DNA of 64,000 nt from contig NC_015707.1 of NCBI RefSeq assembly GCF_000217815.1, positions 1,042,014-1,106,013 of the forward strand, written 5' to 3'. How positions within the stretch are numbered: position 1 is the first letter of the stretch; each line of letters opens with the position of its first letter. The position numbers and the translations under genes are program-made. The DNA is from Pseudothermotoga thermarum DSM 5069 (lineage in GTDB: Bacteria > Thermotogota > Thermotogae > Thermotogales > DSM-5069). Positions 1-8,138 of this stretch are shown here, one piece after another. The notes under the pieces were generated by a model, which saw only the letters and a list, made by a program, of their open reading frames with translations, did no database searches and was not told the origin of the DNA.

Positions 1-1
1 A

Positions 2-1222
2 AACATAAAAGTTGTGCTTCATGAAATGCGCCCGATCAAAATGACGCCGGTTCATAAAACTGGTTTGTTGGCAGAACTTGTATGCAGCAACTCCTTGAAA
101 TCAGACGATATTGAAAATGCTTCTGGACTTTTGAAACGTGAATTGGAGCTTCTTGGGTCAATGTTGATCAAAGTTGCAAGACAAACAGCTGTGCCAGCCG
201 GAAAAGCCTTGGCTGTTGATAGGGAAAAATTTTCTCAGCTTGTCACACAAGAAGTACTCAACGCTGGGGTAGAAATTGTACGTGAAGAAATTTGTGAGAT
301 TCCGGACGATAAAAATATATGGATAATAGCAACTGGACCTGCAACCAGTGAAGCTTTGGCACTGTGGTTAGAAAAAGTTGTCGGGGATCATTTGTATTTT
401 TTCGATGCTGTTGCACCGATAGTTTCAGCTGATAGCATAGACTATTCCAAAGTCTTCTTTGCAGACAGGTACGGTGTTGGTACAAACGACCACATAAACT
501 GTCCGATGAACAAGGAAGAGTACGAAAGATTTTACGAAGCTCTTGTGAACGCTGAAGTACAACCAATGGAAGGATTTGACACATCGCTTTTGTTTGAAAG
601 ATGTAAGCCGATAGAAGAAATAGCCAGAACGGGAAAGGAGGCTTTACTTTTTGGTCCTCTTAGACCTGTTGGAATAATCGATCCTAGAACTGGCAAGCAA
701 CCTTACGCTGTGGTCCAACTGCGAAAGGATAACATGGAAGGTACACTTTACAACTTAGTGGGCTTTCAAACACGTCTAAAATGGGGTGAACAAAAGAAGG
801 TTATTCGAATGATACCTGGTTTGGAAAATGCCGAAATAGTTAGATATGGGGTTATGCATAGAAACTTGTACATTGATTCGCCAAGAGTTTTGAATCAGTT
901 TCTACAACTCAAGAAAGACGGTAGGATCTTTTTTGCCGGTCAGATCACCGGTGTTGAAGGTTATGTGGAATCGATTGCCACAGGTTTGTACGTTTCCTTG
1001 AACGTTTTTAGATTGATGAACGGGATGGAGATGGTACAATTGCCGAGGGACACTTTAATAGGTTCTTTGATAAACTACGTTACTCAAAGCAAGCTTGGAA
1101 GGCTTCAACCAATGTATGCGAATTACGGTTTGTTGAATTTATCCAAGCGCGATAGAAAAGAGATTGCAAAGCTTTGTCTTGAAAGTTTGGAAACATTTTT
1201 GAATACAGTCAACTGGGTTTAA
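2..1222 (+). CDS. trmFO: TrmFO, tRNA (uracil-54) C5-methyltransferase, 5' end missing
   Basis: Folate- and FAD-dependent enzyme that makes ribothymidine at position 54 of the tRNA T-loop. The reading frame is already open at base 2 (NIKVVLHEMRP), so the first 20 or so residues, with the GxGxxG flavin-binding loop, lie outside the window. Family-typical stretches are visible: HEMRPIKMTPVHKTG, ELVCSNSLKS, VGTNDHINCPMN, FFAGQITGVEGYVES near the C-terminus. A GTG at base 14 is in frame but should not be taken as the start, because homologous sequence continues upstream of it. It is followed at 12 bases by fapA. Identification is firm; only the N-terminus is unknown. Confidence 0.95.
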   Translation, partial: NIKVVLHEMRPIKMTPVHKTGLLAELVCSNSLKSDDIENASGLLKRELELLGSMLIKVARQTAVPAGKALAVDREKFSQLVTQEVLNAGVEIVREEICEIPDDKNIWIIATGPATSEALALWLEKVVGDHLYFFDAVAPIVSADSIDYSKVFFADRYGVGTNDHINCPMNKEEYERFYEALVNAEVQPMEGFDTSLLFERCKPIEEIARTGKEALLFGPLRPVGIIDPRTGKQPYAVVQLRKDNMEGTLYNLVGFQTRLKWGEQKKVIRMIPGLENAEIVRYGVMHRNLYIDSPRVLNQFLQLKKDGRIFFAGQITGVEGYVESIATGLYVSLNVFRLMNGMEMVQLPRDTLIGSLINYVTQSKLGRLQPMYANYGLLNLSKRDRKEIAKLCLESLETFLNTVNWV

Positions 1223-1234
1223 GGGGGATAGGAG

Positions 1235-2623
1235 TTGAAGATACAGGCAAAGATTGGTGAAAATGGGTTAGAATATTACATCACTGTTGTTCCGGAAGGC
1301 GAAGAAAGTCCAACCAAAGAGCAAATTTTGGAGTATTTGAAATCCCAAGGGGTTGTCTACGGCATTCAGGAACAAGCCATAGAAGAGCTTGTAGCAAAAA
1401 AGCTCTACGGAGTACCTGTGCTTGTTGCTATTGGGAAACGTCCTGTGGACGGAGAAGATGGACAGGTTATACTGATAAAAGAACAAAAGGAAGAAGAACT
1501 CCAAGCTCAAAAAGGCACCGTTGATTTGCGTGAACTTCCAAGTCGAACAAGGCAAATCGTCAAGACGGGTCAAAAAGTGGCGCAGATAATTCCCCCTACC
1601 CCGGGTGTTGAAGGGTACAACGTTTTTGGACGTGTCCTTAATCCAAAACCTGGCCGACCAGCTCAGGTGAAACTGGGTAAGAATGTGAAGACAACTGAAG
1701 ATGGAATGTACGTGGAAGCAAGCAAAGATGGAATTTTAGTTGCTAAGCCTGATGGAACCATAGAGGTTCAAGAAATTCTTGTGATAAAGGGTGACGTTGA
1801 TTATGCAACCGGAAACATTGACTTTCCTGGAGAAGTGGAGATATCCGGCGATGTTAAGCCTGGTTTTACGGTGAAAGCCAAAGGAAACATAAACATAAAT
1901 GGTGTGATAGAAGCCGCAACCGTTATCTCCTATGAGGGTTCTATAAATGTATTGGGTGTGAAAGGTCGCGAACGCGGACTTGTGAAAGCAAAGGGTAACG
2001 TCCAAGCGAAGTTTTTGGAAAACGCCATAGTTGAATCCGATGCAAATGTGATCGTGACAGGCCCAATAACAAATTCTCAAGTGAAGGCAAAGCTGGAAGT
2101 TAAAGCTTTAGGAAACAAGGGAATAATAGTTGGAGGTATCATCAGCGCGGGATATCTTGTTGAAGCGGAGGAAATAGGATCACCTTTGGGAGTGAAAACA
2201 GTTGTCGAAGTTGGATTGGATCCTGATCTCATGGAAAAAATAAAAATTTTGAAGGCAAAAATCGAGTTGGACAAAGAAAACCTTGGTAAGTTAGCTTCGG
2301 CCTTTAAGATGTTAAAGGAAACAATAGAAAAAACTAAAGGAGAAATTCCGGCTGAAAAAATAGAAACCTATAGAAAACTTGGACAAGCATTGATAAACCT
2401 GAGGGATAGCGTGGAGAAGGCTTCGCAAGAGTTAAAGATGCTAGAGATAGAAATTTACGAAAAATATAAAAGTGCAAAAATTGTGGCTAGGAAAATTCTC
2501 CATCCCGGCGTTGAAGCTCAAATTCTTCAAAAGAAATTCTATGCCGATAAAGCTTTGGAAAAGGTGATAATAGAGTTGGACAATGAGAATAGAGAAATTA
2601 GACTTGGAGGATACTCTGGATGA
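1235..2623 (+). CDS. fapA: FapA/DUF342 family polymer-like protein
   Basis: A 462-residue DUF342 (FapA) protein. The middle part (about residues 150-330) is rich in short glycine-containing beta repeats such as GNININGVIEA and GSINVLGVKGR, which fits a right-handed beta-helix. Residues of about 335-420 are charged and heptad-like, predicting a coiled coil. Some FapA-type proteins affect flagellar assembly or polar localisation, and others have no known role; the function here is not known. Starts at TTG 1235 after GGGGGATAGGAG. Its last four bases overlap the ATG of the mannose-6-phosphate isomerase gene, so the two are probably translated together. Confidence 0.8.
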   Translation: MKIQAKIGENGLEYYITVVPEGEESPTKEQILEYLKSQGVVYGIQEQAIEELVAKKLYGVPVLVAIGKRPVDGEDGQVILIKEQKEEELQAQKGTVDLRELPSRTRQIVKTGQKVAQIIPPTPGVEGYNVFGRVLNPKPGRPAQVKLGKNVKTTEDGMYVEASKDGILVAKPDGTIEVQEILVIKGDVDYATGNIDFPGEVEISGDVKPGFTVKAKGNININGVIEAATVISYEGSINVLGVKGRERGLVKAKGNVQAKFLENAIVESDANVIVTGPITNSQVKAKLEVKALGNKGIIVGGIISAGYLVEAEEIGSPLGVKTVVEVGLDPDLMEKIKILKAKIELDKENLGKLASAFKMLKETIEKTKGEIPAEKIETYRKLGQALINLRDSVEKASQELKMLEIEIYEKYKSAKIVARKILHPGVEAQILQKKFYADKALEKVIIELDNENREIRLGGYSG

Positions 2624-3459
2624 TTTTCAAATCCGTTTTTCAGTTTCGCCCCATGCCATGGGGAAATTTTCTTTTAAATCATATTTTCAAACTGGAAGAG
2701 CAAAACCCAATTGGAGAAGTCTGGTTGCTTTCCGATCATCCTTTGATGAAAACCAAACTTCTAGACGAAGACGGAAAAGAATACGATCCATCGATATTGC
2801 TTGATTGTTTCAATCTAAATTTGCCAAGATTCCCACTGCTTTTAAAACTCATCTCTTCATCGCAATGGTTGTCGGTTCAAGTTCATCCAGACGATGAGAT
2901 TGCCAAGAAAATTGAAAATGAACCGTGGGGAAAAACCGAATGCTGGTATTTTCTCCAAAATAGTTTGGTTGCTTTTTTAAATCCAAATTCTGACTTTGAA
3001 CAATGCTTAGAGAAAAACGACTGGGCTGAAAATTTGGTTTTCTTAAAGCCAGAAAAAGGTGATTTTATCTTCATACCCGCTGGTTTGGCGCACGCTCTGG
3101 GACCTGATTCAATGTTGATTGAAATTCAGCAATCTTCTGATTTAACATATCGAATATACGACTGGGGAAGAAAAAGAGAAACACACTTGGAAAAGGCAAA
3201 GCTTTCTTTAAAAAAGTTTGATCTTGATAAACTTTTCATCTCCAGCTTTTGCCATTTTGAATCGGAATACTTCGAAATCTACAAAGTTATCGGCAGAACT
3301 TACTTGGCATCGAATGCAATTGTCATAGCGCTCGAGGAAGGAAAAATAAACGAAAACAAAGCGAATGTCTATGATACTTATGTTGTTGTAAACGAAAAAC
3401 CAACAAAAGTGGAAGGAACCTTCCTCGTGATAAAACTTGGAAAAAAGTGGTTTTCTTAA
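2620..3459 (+). CDS. manA: Mannose-6-phosphate isomerase, type I
   Basis: Interconverts fructose-6-phosphate and mannose-6-phosphate. The 279-residue protein shows the type I cupin metal site: Q87 and H89 in SVQVHPDD, E107 in GKTECWY, and H158 in IPAGLAHALG, the usual Gln/His/Glu/His zinc ligands. It is near the short end of the family and lacks the extra helical domain of longer fungal forms. ATG 2620 overlaps the fapA stop. The gene ends 5 bases before a perfect stem-loop that separates it from convergent acpP. Confidence 0.9.
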   Translation: MIFKSVFQFRPMPWGNFLLNHIFKLEEQNPIGEVWLLSDHPLMKTKLLDEDGKEYDPSILLDCFNLNLPRFPLLLKLISSSQWLSVQVHPDDEIAKKIENEPWGKTECWYFLQNSLVAFLNPNSDFEQCLEKNDWAENLVFLKPEKGDFIFIPAGLAHALGPDSMLIEIQQSSDLTYRIYDWGRKRETHLEKAKLSLKKFDLDKLFISSFCHFESEYFEIYKVIGRTYLASNAIVIALEEGKINENKANVYDTYVVVNEKPTKVEGTFLVIKLGKKWFS

Positions 3460-3463
3460 CGAA

Positions 3464-3490
3464 GATCGCCGGCATTTTAAGCCGGCGATC
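3464..3490. terminator. Stem-loop between convergent manA and acpP
   Basis: Perfect 10-bp inverted repeat, GATCGCCGGC and GCCGGCGATC, with a 7-base loop (3474-3480). It sits between two genes that end toward each other. Neither strand has a long T-run straight after the stem, so it may act as an RNA end-stabiliser or a weak bidirectional terminator rather than a textbook intrinsic terminator. Confidence 0.65.
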
Positions 3491-3492
3491 GA

Positions 3493-3858
3493 TCAAAATT
3501 CCTCTTCTTCATCGTAATCTTCATCTTCGTCGTATTCAAATTCATCTTCATCTTCGTATTCAAATTCCTCTTCTTCTTCAATTTCTTCTTCCTCTTCTGT
3601 TTCTTCGGTTTCTGCAACTTCAAGCTGGCTCAACAGGTTTTCAATGATATCTCCCACAGTTCTTATTTTTTCCAGATTTTCATCTGGTATCGTCACTCCA
3701 AACTCATCTTCTATGGCCATGGCTAGATCGACCAGATCAAGGGAATCTGCACCAAGATCGTCCACAAGATCTGCATCTTCCACTACGTCATCAACGTCAA
3801 TTCCAAGTTTTTCAGCCACAAGTTCTTTTACTCTCCTGATAACTGTTTCCTTGTCCAC
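3493..3858 (-). CDS. acpP: Acyl carrier protein with long acidic C-terminal tail
   Basis: Carries growing acyl chains on a phosphopantetheine arm in fatty-acid synthesis. Residues 1-78 are a normal ACP, with the modified serine S39 in DLGADSLDLVDL and the helix III region IPDENLEKIRTVGDII. Residues of about 80-121 are an added tail made almost only of Glu, Asp, Phe and Tyr. It includes two similar blocks, EFEYEDED and EFEYDEDED. Bacterial ACPs usually stop at about 75-85 residues. The GTG start at 3858 follows AGGAGGG. The gene stands alone, with a 52-base gap to ecfT upstream on the same strand. Confidence 0.92.
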   Translation of the reverse strand: MDKETVIRRVKELVAEKLGIDVDDVVEDADLVDDLGADSLDLVDLAMAIEDEFGVTIPDENLEKIRTVGDIIENLLSQLEVAETEETEEEEEIEEEEEFEYEDEDEFEYDEDEDYDEEEEF

Positions 3859-3910
3859 CAGTTTCCCTCCTAACTTAAATTGTGATCCGCTTTATGAAGT
3901 ATACACCAAA

Positions 3911-4681
3911 TCATACCACAGTCAACAATGTTATCGTTAGACAAGTCATTGCTGTCAGAAAAACGTCTGAAAATGAGAAAGTGATCTCATAAAAGCTTGT
4001 CACGTGATTCGAAAAGCCAAATCTTCTAGCTTCCATTGCCGTTGCAATTCTTTCAGCTTTCCTTAGGGCTGATACCAAAATTGGTACAACAAGTACTGGT
4101 ATGGCAAAGAATTTTTTGAAAGGATTTTTGGTGTTTAAATTCCACCCTCTTAGCTTGTAAAGCATCATCATTTTCACGGTTTCTTCAAAAACCAATGGGA
4201 TGAATCTGAAAGCCAACTGCACTACAAAAAGAAGGTCGTTCAAAAACGTGTTTTGCAACCTCACTTTTTGCAGTAAAATCTGCAAAGTTCTTACGAACAC
4301 AAAGGGATTCGTTGTTCTTGCAAACACGTAAAACAAAAGAAAAACCGCGCAAATTTTCAGTGCATTTTCGAAAGAAGAAAGAATTGTTCCAATACCTGGT
4401 TGTCTTATCAGTGAAAAATCCCCAAGGAATACCAGAACAATTATTAACCAAACATTTTTGAGATCTTTTAGATAACTTGTAATCGGTATCCTTGAAAGAA
4501 TTATCAGAAAGGTTAAAAATGAAAACAAAGTGGTATAATTTGCTATGGAGAACGAGGACTTCAAAAAAATGTAGAAAGACATTCCCACTGCTATCAAAAA
4601 TTTTGTAATGGGATTTGTTTTATGGAGAATCGAGTTTTTTTCAACAAATTTCGCAGTTGTAAGATTTACTATCCCAAACAC
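3911..4681 (-). CDS. EcfT-type transmembrane subunit of an energy-coupling factor importer
   Basis: A 256-residue integral membrane protein of the EcfT/CbiQ family. In ECF vitamin and metal importers this subunit couples the two ATPases to a substrate-binding S component. Several hydrophobic helices are visible: about residues 27-60, 72-90, 105-125 and at the C-terminus. The diagnostic cytoplasmic coupling motif ERIATAMEARRFG is near residue 215. No EcfA ATPase or S component is next to it in the window. It is divergent from flgM, and its start codon lies within a few bases of the flgM promoter. Confidence 0.82.
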   Translation of the reverse strand: MFGIVNLTTAKFVEKNSILHKTNPITKFLIAVGMSFYIFLKSSFSIANYTTLFSFLTFLIILSRIPITSYLKDLKNVWLIIVLVFLGDFSLIRQPGIGTILSSFENALKICAVFLLFYVFARTTNPFVFVRTLQILLQKVRLQNTFLNDLLFVVQLAFRFIPLVFEETVKMMMLYKLRGWNLNTKNPFKKFFAIPVLVVPILVSALRKAERIATAMEARRFGFSNHVTSFYEITFSFSDVFLTAMTCLTITLLTVV

Positions 4682-4687
4682 CCCGCC

Positions 4688-4714
4688 TTAAGAATTTTAT
4701 CATTAGGTCGATAA
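4688..4714 (+). promoter_or_regulatory. Sigma-28 (FliA)-type promoter for flgM
   Basis: TTAAGAAT (4688-4695), 11 bases, then GTCGATAA (4707-4714). The general bacterial sigma-28 pattern is TAAAGTTT-N11-GCCGATAA; the -10 part matches at 7 of 8 positions. Transcription would begin near 4720, right at the flgM ribosome site (AGGAGGG from 4721). Position before an anti-sigma-28 gene supports the reading, but it is a sequence match only. Confidence 0.6.
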
Positions 4715-4733
4715 TCAATAAGGAGGGAAGAAG

Positions 4734-4997
4734 ATGACGGAAATAAACAGAATCGAAGGACCAGTTCCACCGCAGCAACCAAAAGCTCCTCAGATCAGCA
4801 GGAAACGTGAAAACACTTTGGAAGGTTCTGCCTTTGTAAAATCTGAAAGTTTGAACATAATCGAGTTAGTGAAAATGGCAAAAGAAAGCCCTGAAGTGAG
4901 ACAAAAGTTGGTTGATCAAATTCGTCAAGCCATAGAAGCCAACGTGTACAACGTTGATCCTGAAAGAATTGCAAGGCGGATCTTAAGTGAGCTCTGA
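4734..4997 (+). CDS. flgM: FlgM, anti-sigma-28 factor
   Basis: Binds FliA (sigma-28) and holds back late flagellar genes until the hook is finished and FlgM is exported. The 87-residue protein has a polar, proline-rich N-terminal half expected to be disordered. Its C-terminal sigma-binding part, SPEVRQKLVDQIRQAIEANVYNVDPERIARRIL, is close to the family pattern. ATG 4734 follows AAGGAGGGAAGAAG. It overlaps flgN by 11 bases. A sigma-28-like promoter lies directly upstream, which would give feedback control. Confidence 0.93.
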   Translation: MTEINRIEGPVPPQQPKAPQISRKRENTLEGSAFVKSESLNIIELVKMAKESPEVRQKLVDQIRQAIEANVYNVDPERIARRILSEL

Positions 4998-5460
4998 AGA
5001 AAAGCTTTTGGTCGAAATTTTAAAAAAGGAAGAAGTGCTGCTAAACCAAATAAAATCAACGCTATCAGAATACGAGAAAGCAATTATCTCGAAAGATTTA
5101 ACGCTATTATCAAATTTGCTCGACAATCTTTATCTGGCTGTTGAAGAATTTGAAACTGTTGAGGAACAAAGAAACCAGCTTTTTGAAAGAATTAAAAGTC
5201 AGCAAAACTTACCATCTGAATTGACGTTTTACAGCTACGCTTTGGAAAGAGAAGAAGTGATGAAAAGCCTTTTTGAAGTTGTGAAACAGATGAACGAAAT
5301 ATCTTTGTTAACCAGCAGGCTCAAGGACATTTTGGATTTCAACCTCAATTACATTGAAACTTTGATCTCCGCTCTTGTCCCCTCGGAAAAGCCTACCTAC
5401 GATCAGAGGGCAAACATTTCCAAAAACCCCGCAAAGGGGAATTTTGAGTTTCAAGGTTAA
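4987..5460 (+). CDS. flgN: FlgN, chaperone for hook-associated proteins
   Basis: A 157-residue, mostly helical protein expected to escort FlgK and FlgL to the flagellar export apparatus. Sequence alone is weakly conserved; the call rests on the FlgN-like helical pattern (residues 1-130), on size, and on its place between flgM and flgK, the usual order. The last 25 residues are polar and probably flexible. Starts at GTG 4987, inside the end of flgM, so translation is likely coupled. Confidence 0.82.
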   Translation: MSSEEKLLVEILKKEEVLLNQIKSTLSEYEKAIISKDLTLLSNLLDNLYLAVEEFETVEEQRNQLFERIKSQQNLPSELTFYSYALEREEVMKSLFEVVKQMNEISLLTSRLKDILDFNLNYIETLISALVPSEKPTYDQRANISKNPAKGNFEFQG

Positions 5461-5485
5461 AAACCATCCGTTGGTTTGTCGATAA
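5458..5485 (+). promoter_or_regulatory. Sigma-28-type promoter for flgK
   Basis: TAAA (5458-5461), 16 bases, then GTCGATAA (5478-5485). The -10 octamer is identical to the one before flgM, and the spacing is within one base of the general TAAA-N15-GCCGATAA pattern. It overlaps the flgN stop codon and lies 58 bases before the flgK start. It would allow flgK-flgL-fliW-csrA to be raised separately from flgM-flgN. Confidence 0.55.
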
Positions 5486-5543
5486 ATATTTAGGATTTGA
5501 AACTTGAATGTAGAAAAATTCAATTGAACAAGGAGGTTTGAGC

Positions 5544-8126
5544 TTGCCGGGTTTGACGCTTTTTGGTTCCTTAAACACTGCTTTGCTTGGTGTGTACACA
5601 CACAAACTTGCAATGAATGTGGTTGGCCATAACGTGGCTAATGCCAACACGGAAGGCTATTCACGTCAAAGGCCAGTGATAATGAACACCCTTCCGCTTG
5701 TAACAACCACACTTGGCAATGCTTTCATCCACATTGGTAGAGGTTCTTATGTTAAAAACATAGAACGTATACGCGATGCTTTTTTGGATATTCAATACCG
5801 ACAAGTTTCCAACCGATATTCTTTTTACGAAACGATTTTCTCCAACCTGCACTATTTGGAGCAGCTTTTTGCCGAACCTGGAAATTCGGGCATAAGAGCT
5901 TACTACGATACTTTCCTTGCAGCTGCTGAGGAGGTAATTTCGGACCCGACAAACGTCGCTGCAAAAAGGCAGTTTGTGACAGCCGCACAGCAAATGGTTA
6001 TGAACATACAAGACATCTACAACAGGATACAACAACTTAGAGAAGATATAAACAACGAAATAGCTTTGAAGGTGAGCAGAATCAACACGTTGGTTTCAAA
6101 CCTTGCAAGGATCAACGAGCAAATTCGAATTGCCACAGCACTTAGAGCCACACCGAACGACTTGATGGACGAGCGAGACAGAATTTTGGATGAACTCTCA
6201 AATTATGCCAACATTTCTTACTACACCACAACTGATGGTCAAACGATTCTTTCGATTGGAGATCAAATTGTTCTCGCTGGATCCACGCAAATTCCAATAA
6301 GGGTTGTGGAAAGACCTTATGGAAAAGGTTTCTACGAGCTTTTTGTGGGAAATTCCAAGTTAACCATAACCGATGGAAGTTTAAAAGCTTTGATAGATTT
6401 AAGGGATTCAACACTTGTCAAATACATGAGTTATCTTGATGAGTTTGCTTTGAATTTATCTGACAAAATCAACTTGATTCACCGATGGGGATTTGATTCA
6501 ACCGGAAAGATTTCAGGCTTGAATTTCTTTACACCTATTACTGCAACTAGAGACACCGACCCAGCAATCTTCAGAATCCTAGGAAGCAGGCAAATGGTTG
6601 GTGGACCGATAAGATACGTCACGGGCTTGAATGGATTTTCAGAAGATCAAATACTAAACACAGTTTTCAACGCTTCCGGTAAGCTAGTTCTTTTTGATGG
6701 ATCAAGTGATTTTGATCAGATTGACGTTAATGCTGGCATGGATGTTGGTAGTTTGATTGGTAACATCAGCTCGTGGTTAAGTCTGTCTGTCGGTTCTCAT
6801 AGCCCATCTGCAAGTGCGACAGCTTACAGATTGTACTTTGAAGCTAACAATGTCAACCTGCGTGACACCCTCATCATAGACACTTCAAACTCAAACCTTG
6901 CCAGAATGGGATTTGCAACAGAGCAGAAGAAGTTTATAACAATAAGCGATTTGAGCAATGTGTCTGCTGGTCAGTACGAATTGACGTTTGAAGGCGTTAG
7001 AAAAGATGGGAGCAAAGTTTCTCAGAGTATAACGTTGAACATAACCTCTAATACAACGTTATCTGATGTCGCTTCTGTTATCAATTCACTCGATGTTGTC
7101 AAAGCTGAAATCATAGATGGATCGCTTGTTTTTATACCAACCTCAGATTACGAATTTGATACAAGCCGCATTAGCATAACTGACCCAAATGGTTTTCTTA
7201 CAAGAGCAAAAGCCACAAGCCAGACGTACACGGTTTTAAAGCCATCCGAGACACTCGAAAATATCTTTTCAAGCAACGTCACTTTTGATCCAACGCAGGG
7301 TTTTCAAATCGTAATCAACAACACTCGAATTCACATAGATCCCACCGTTGATACTCTACAAACGCTTGTAAACAAAATCAACGCGGCAGGAACAGGTCTA
7401 ATAGTTGATCTAACACCAAGAGGAGCTTTGGTTTTCAGAGCAGGAAGAGATTTTGAATTCAACTTGAGAAACTTCACCATCAAAGGTCCATTGGGATTCT
7501 TTGAAGCCGTTGGCTTTGTCGATGAAAATGGTAATCCAAATGATTTTGATGAAGATTGGTCTGAAGAATACACCTTGATCAGCAAGGGTGAAGATTTTTC
7601 AACAATCAGACAAAGATTATCGGTAGCAGAGTTATTGGCTGTTGATCGTCGCGAGACATACGAACCGTATTTTTTTGTCAACCAATGGAGCGTATCAAGC
7701 GCACTGTTGATGAACGCAGAAGCTTTAGCCGTTGATCTTGGGATAGCTTTAAGCAATGATACATGGAACGCCACATCCTTTAAACCAACAGGCAGAAGTA
7801 ATACTGAGATTATGAACCTCATATCAACCTCGCGTTACGATAGATTCCTTGCCAACGGTAAGGAGAATTTCTACGAATACTTTGGTGGAATTGTTGCAGA
7901 GCTTGGTGTGGAAACAGAAACGGTTTTGAAGATGAAGGAAAATACAGACAGATTGAAGCTGGAAATCGATCAAGAGAGAGAAAGGGTAAAAGGTGTCTCA
8001 CTTGACGAGGAAATGGCAAACATGATAAAGTACCAACATGCCTTTGGAGCCGCTGCACGCGTTATAACGGCCATCGACGAAATGATAGGCAGGGTTATAG
8101 ACCGTCTTGGAGTGGTCGGAAGATAG
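5544..8126 (+). CDS. flgK: FlgK, flagellar hook-associated protein 1
   Basis: Joins the hook to the filament. The N-terminus (LNTALLGVYTHKLAMNVVGHNVANANTEGYSRQRP) and C-terminus (GVSLDEEMANMIKYQHAFGAAARVITAIDEMIGRVID) are the standard FlgK coiled-coil ends that pack together in the tube. The protein is about 860 residues, well above the 450-650 usual for the family. The extra length lies in the central, surface-exposed part (about residues 330-700). TTG 5544 is preferred over TTG 5538 because it sits 7 bases after GGAGG; the other is only one base away. Followed after 12 bases by flgL. Confidence 0.93.
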   Translation: MPGLTLFGSLNTALLGVYTHKLAMNVVGHNVANANTEGYSRQRPVIMNTLPLVTTTLGNAFIHIGRGSYVKNIERIRDAFLDIQYRQVSNRYSFYETIFSNLHYLEQLFAEPGNSGIRAYYDTFLAAAEEVISDPTNVAAKRQFVTAAQQMVMNIQDIYNRIQQLREDINNEIALKVSRINTLVSNLARINEQIRIATALRATPNDLMDERDRILDELSNYANISYYTTTDGQTILSIGDQIVLAGSTQIPIRVVERPYGKGFYELFVGNSKLTITDGSLKALIDLRDSTLVKYMSYLDEFALNLSDKINLIHRWGFDSTGKISGLNFFTPITATRDTDPAIFRILGSRQMVGGPIRYVTGLNGFSEDQILNTVFNASGKLVLFDGSSDFDQIDVNAGMDVGSLIGNISSWLSLSVGSHSPSASATAYRLYFEANNVNLRDTLIIDTSNSNLARMGFATEQKKFITISDLSNVSAGQYELTFEGVRKDGSKVSQSITLNITSNTTLSDVASVINSLDVVKAEIIDGSLVFIPTSDYEFDTSRISITDPNGFLTRAKATSQTYTVLKPSETLENIFSSNVTFDPTQGFQIVINNTRIHIDPTVDTLQTLVNKINAAGTGLIVDLTPRGALVFRAGRDFEFNLRNFTIKGPLGFFEAVGFVDENGNPNDFDEDWSEEYTLISKGEDFSTIRQRLSVAELLAVDRRETYEPYFFVNQWSVSSALLMNAEALAVDLGIALSNDTWNATSFKPTGRSNTEIMNLISTSRYDRFLANGKENFYEYFGGIVAELGVETETVLKMKENTDRLKLEIDQERERVKGVSLDEEMANMIKYQHAFGAAARVITAIDEMIGRVIDRLGVVGR

Positions 8127-8138
8127 GGGTGATGGGAA

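Noticed and set aside
3447-3940. Plus-strand frames opposite acpP rich in Leu/Ser
   Set aside because: They are the mirror of the acidic tail and ACP core; no start signals or homology.
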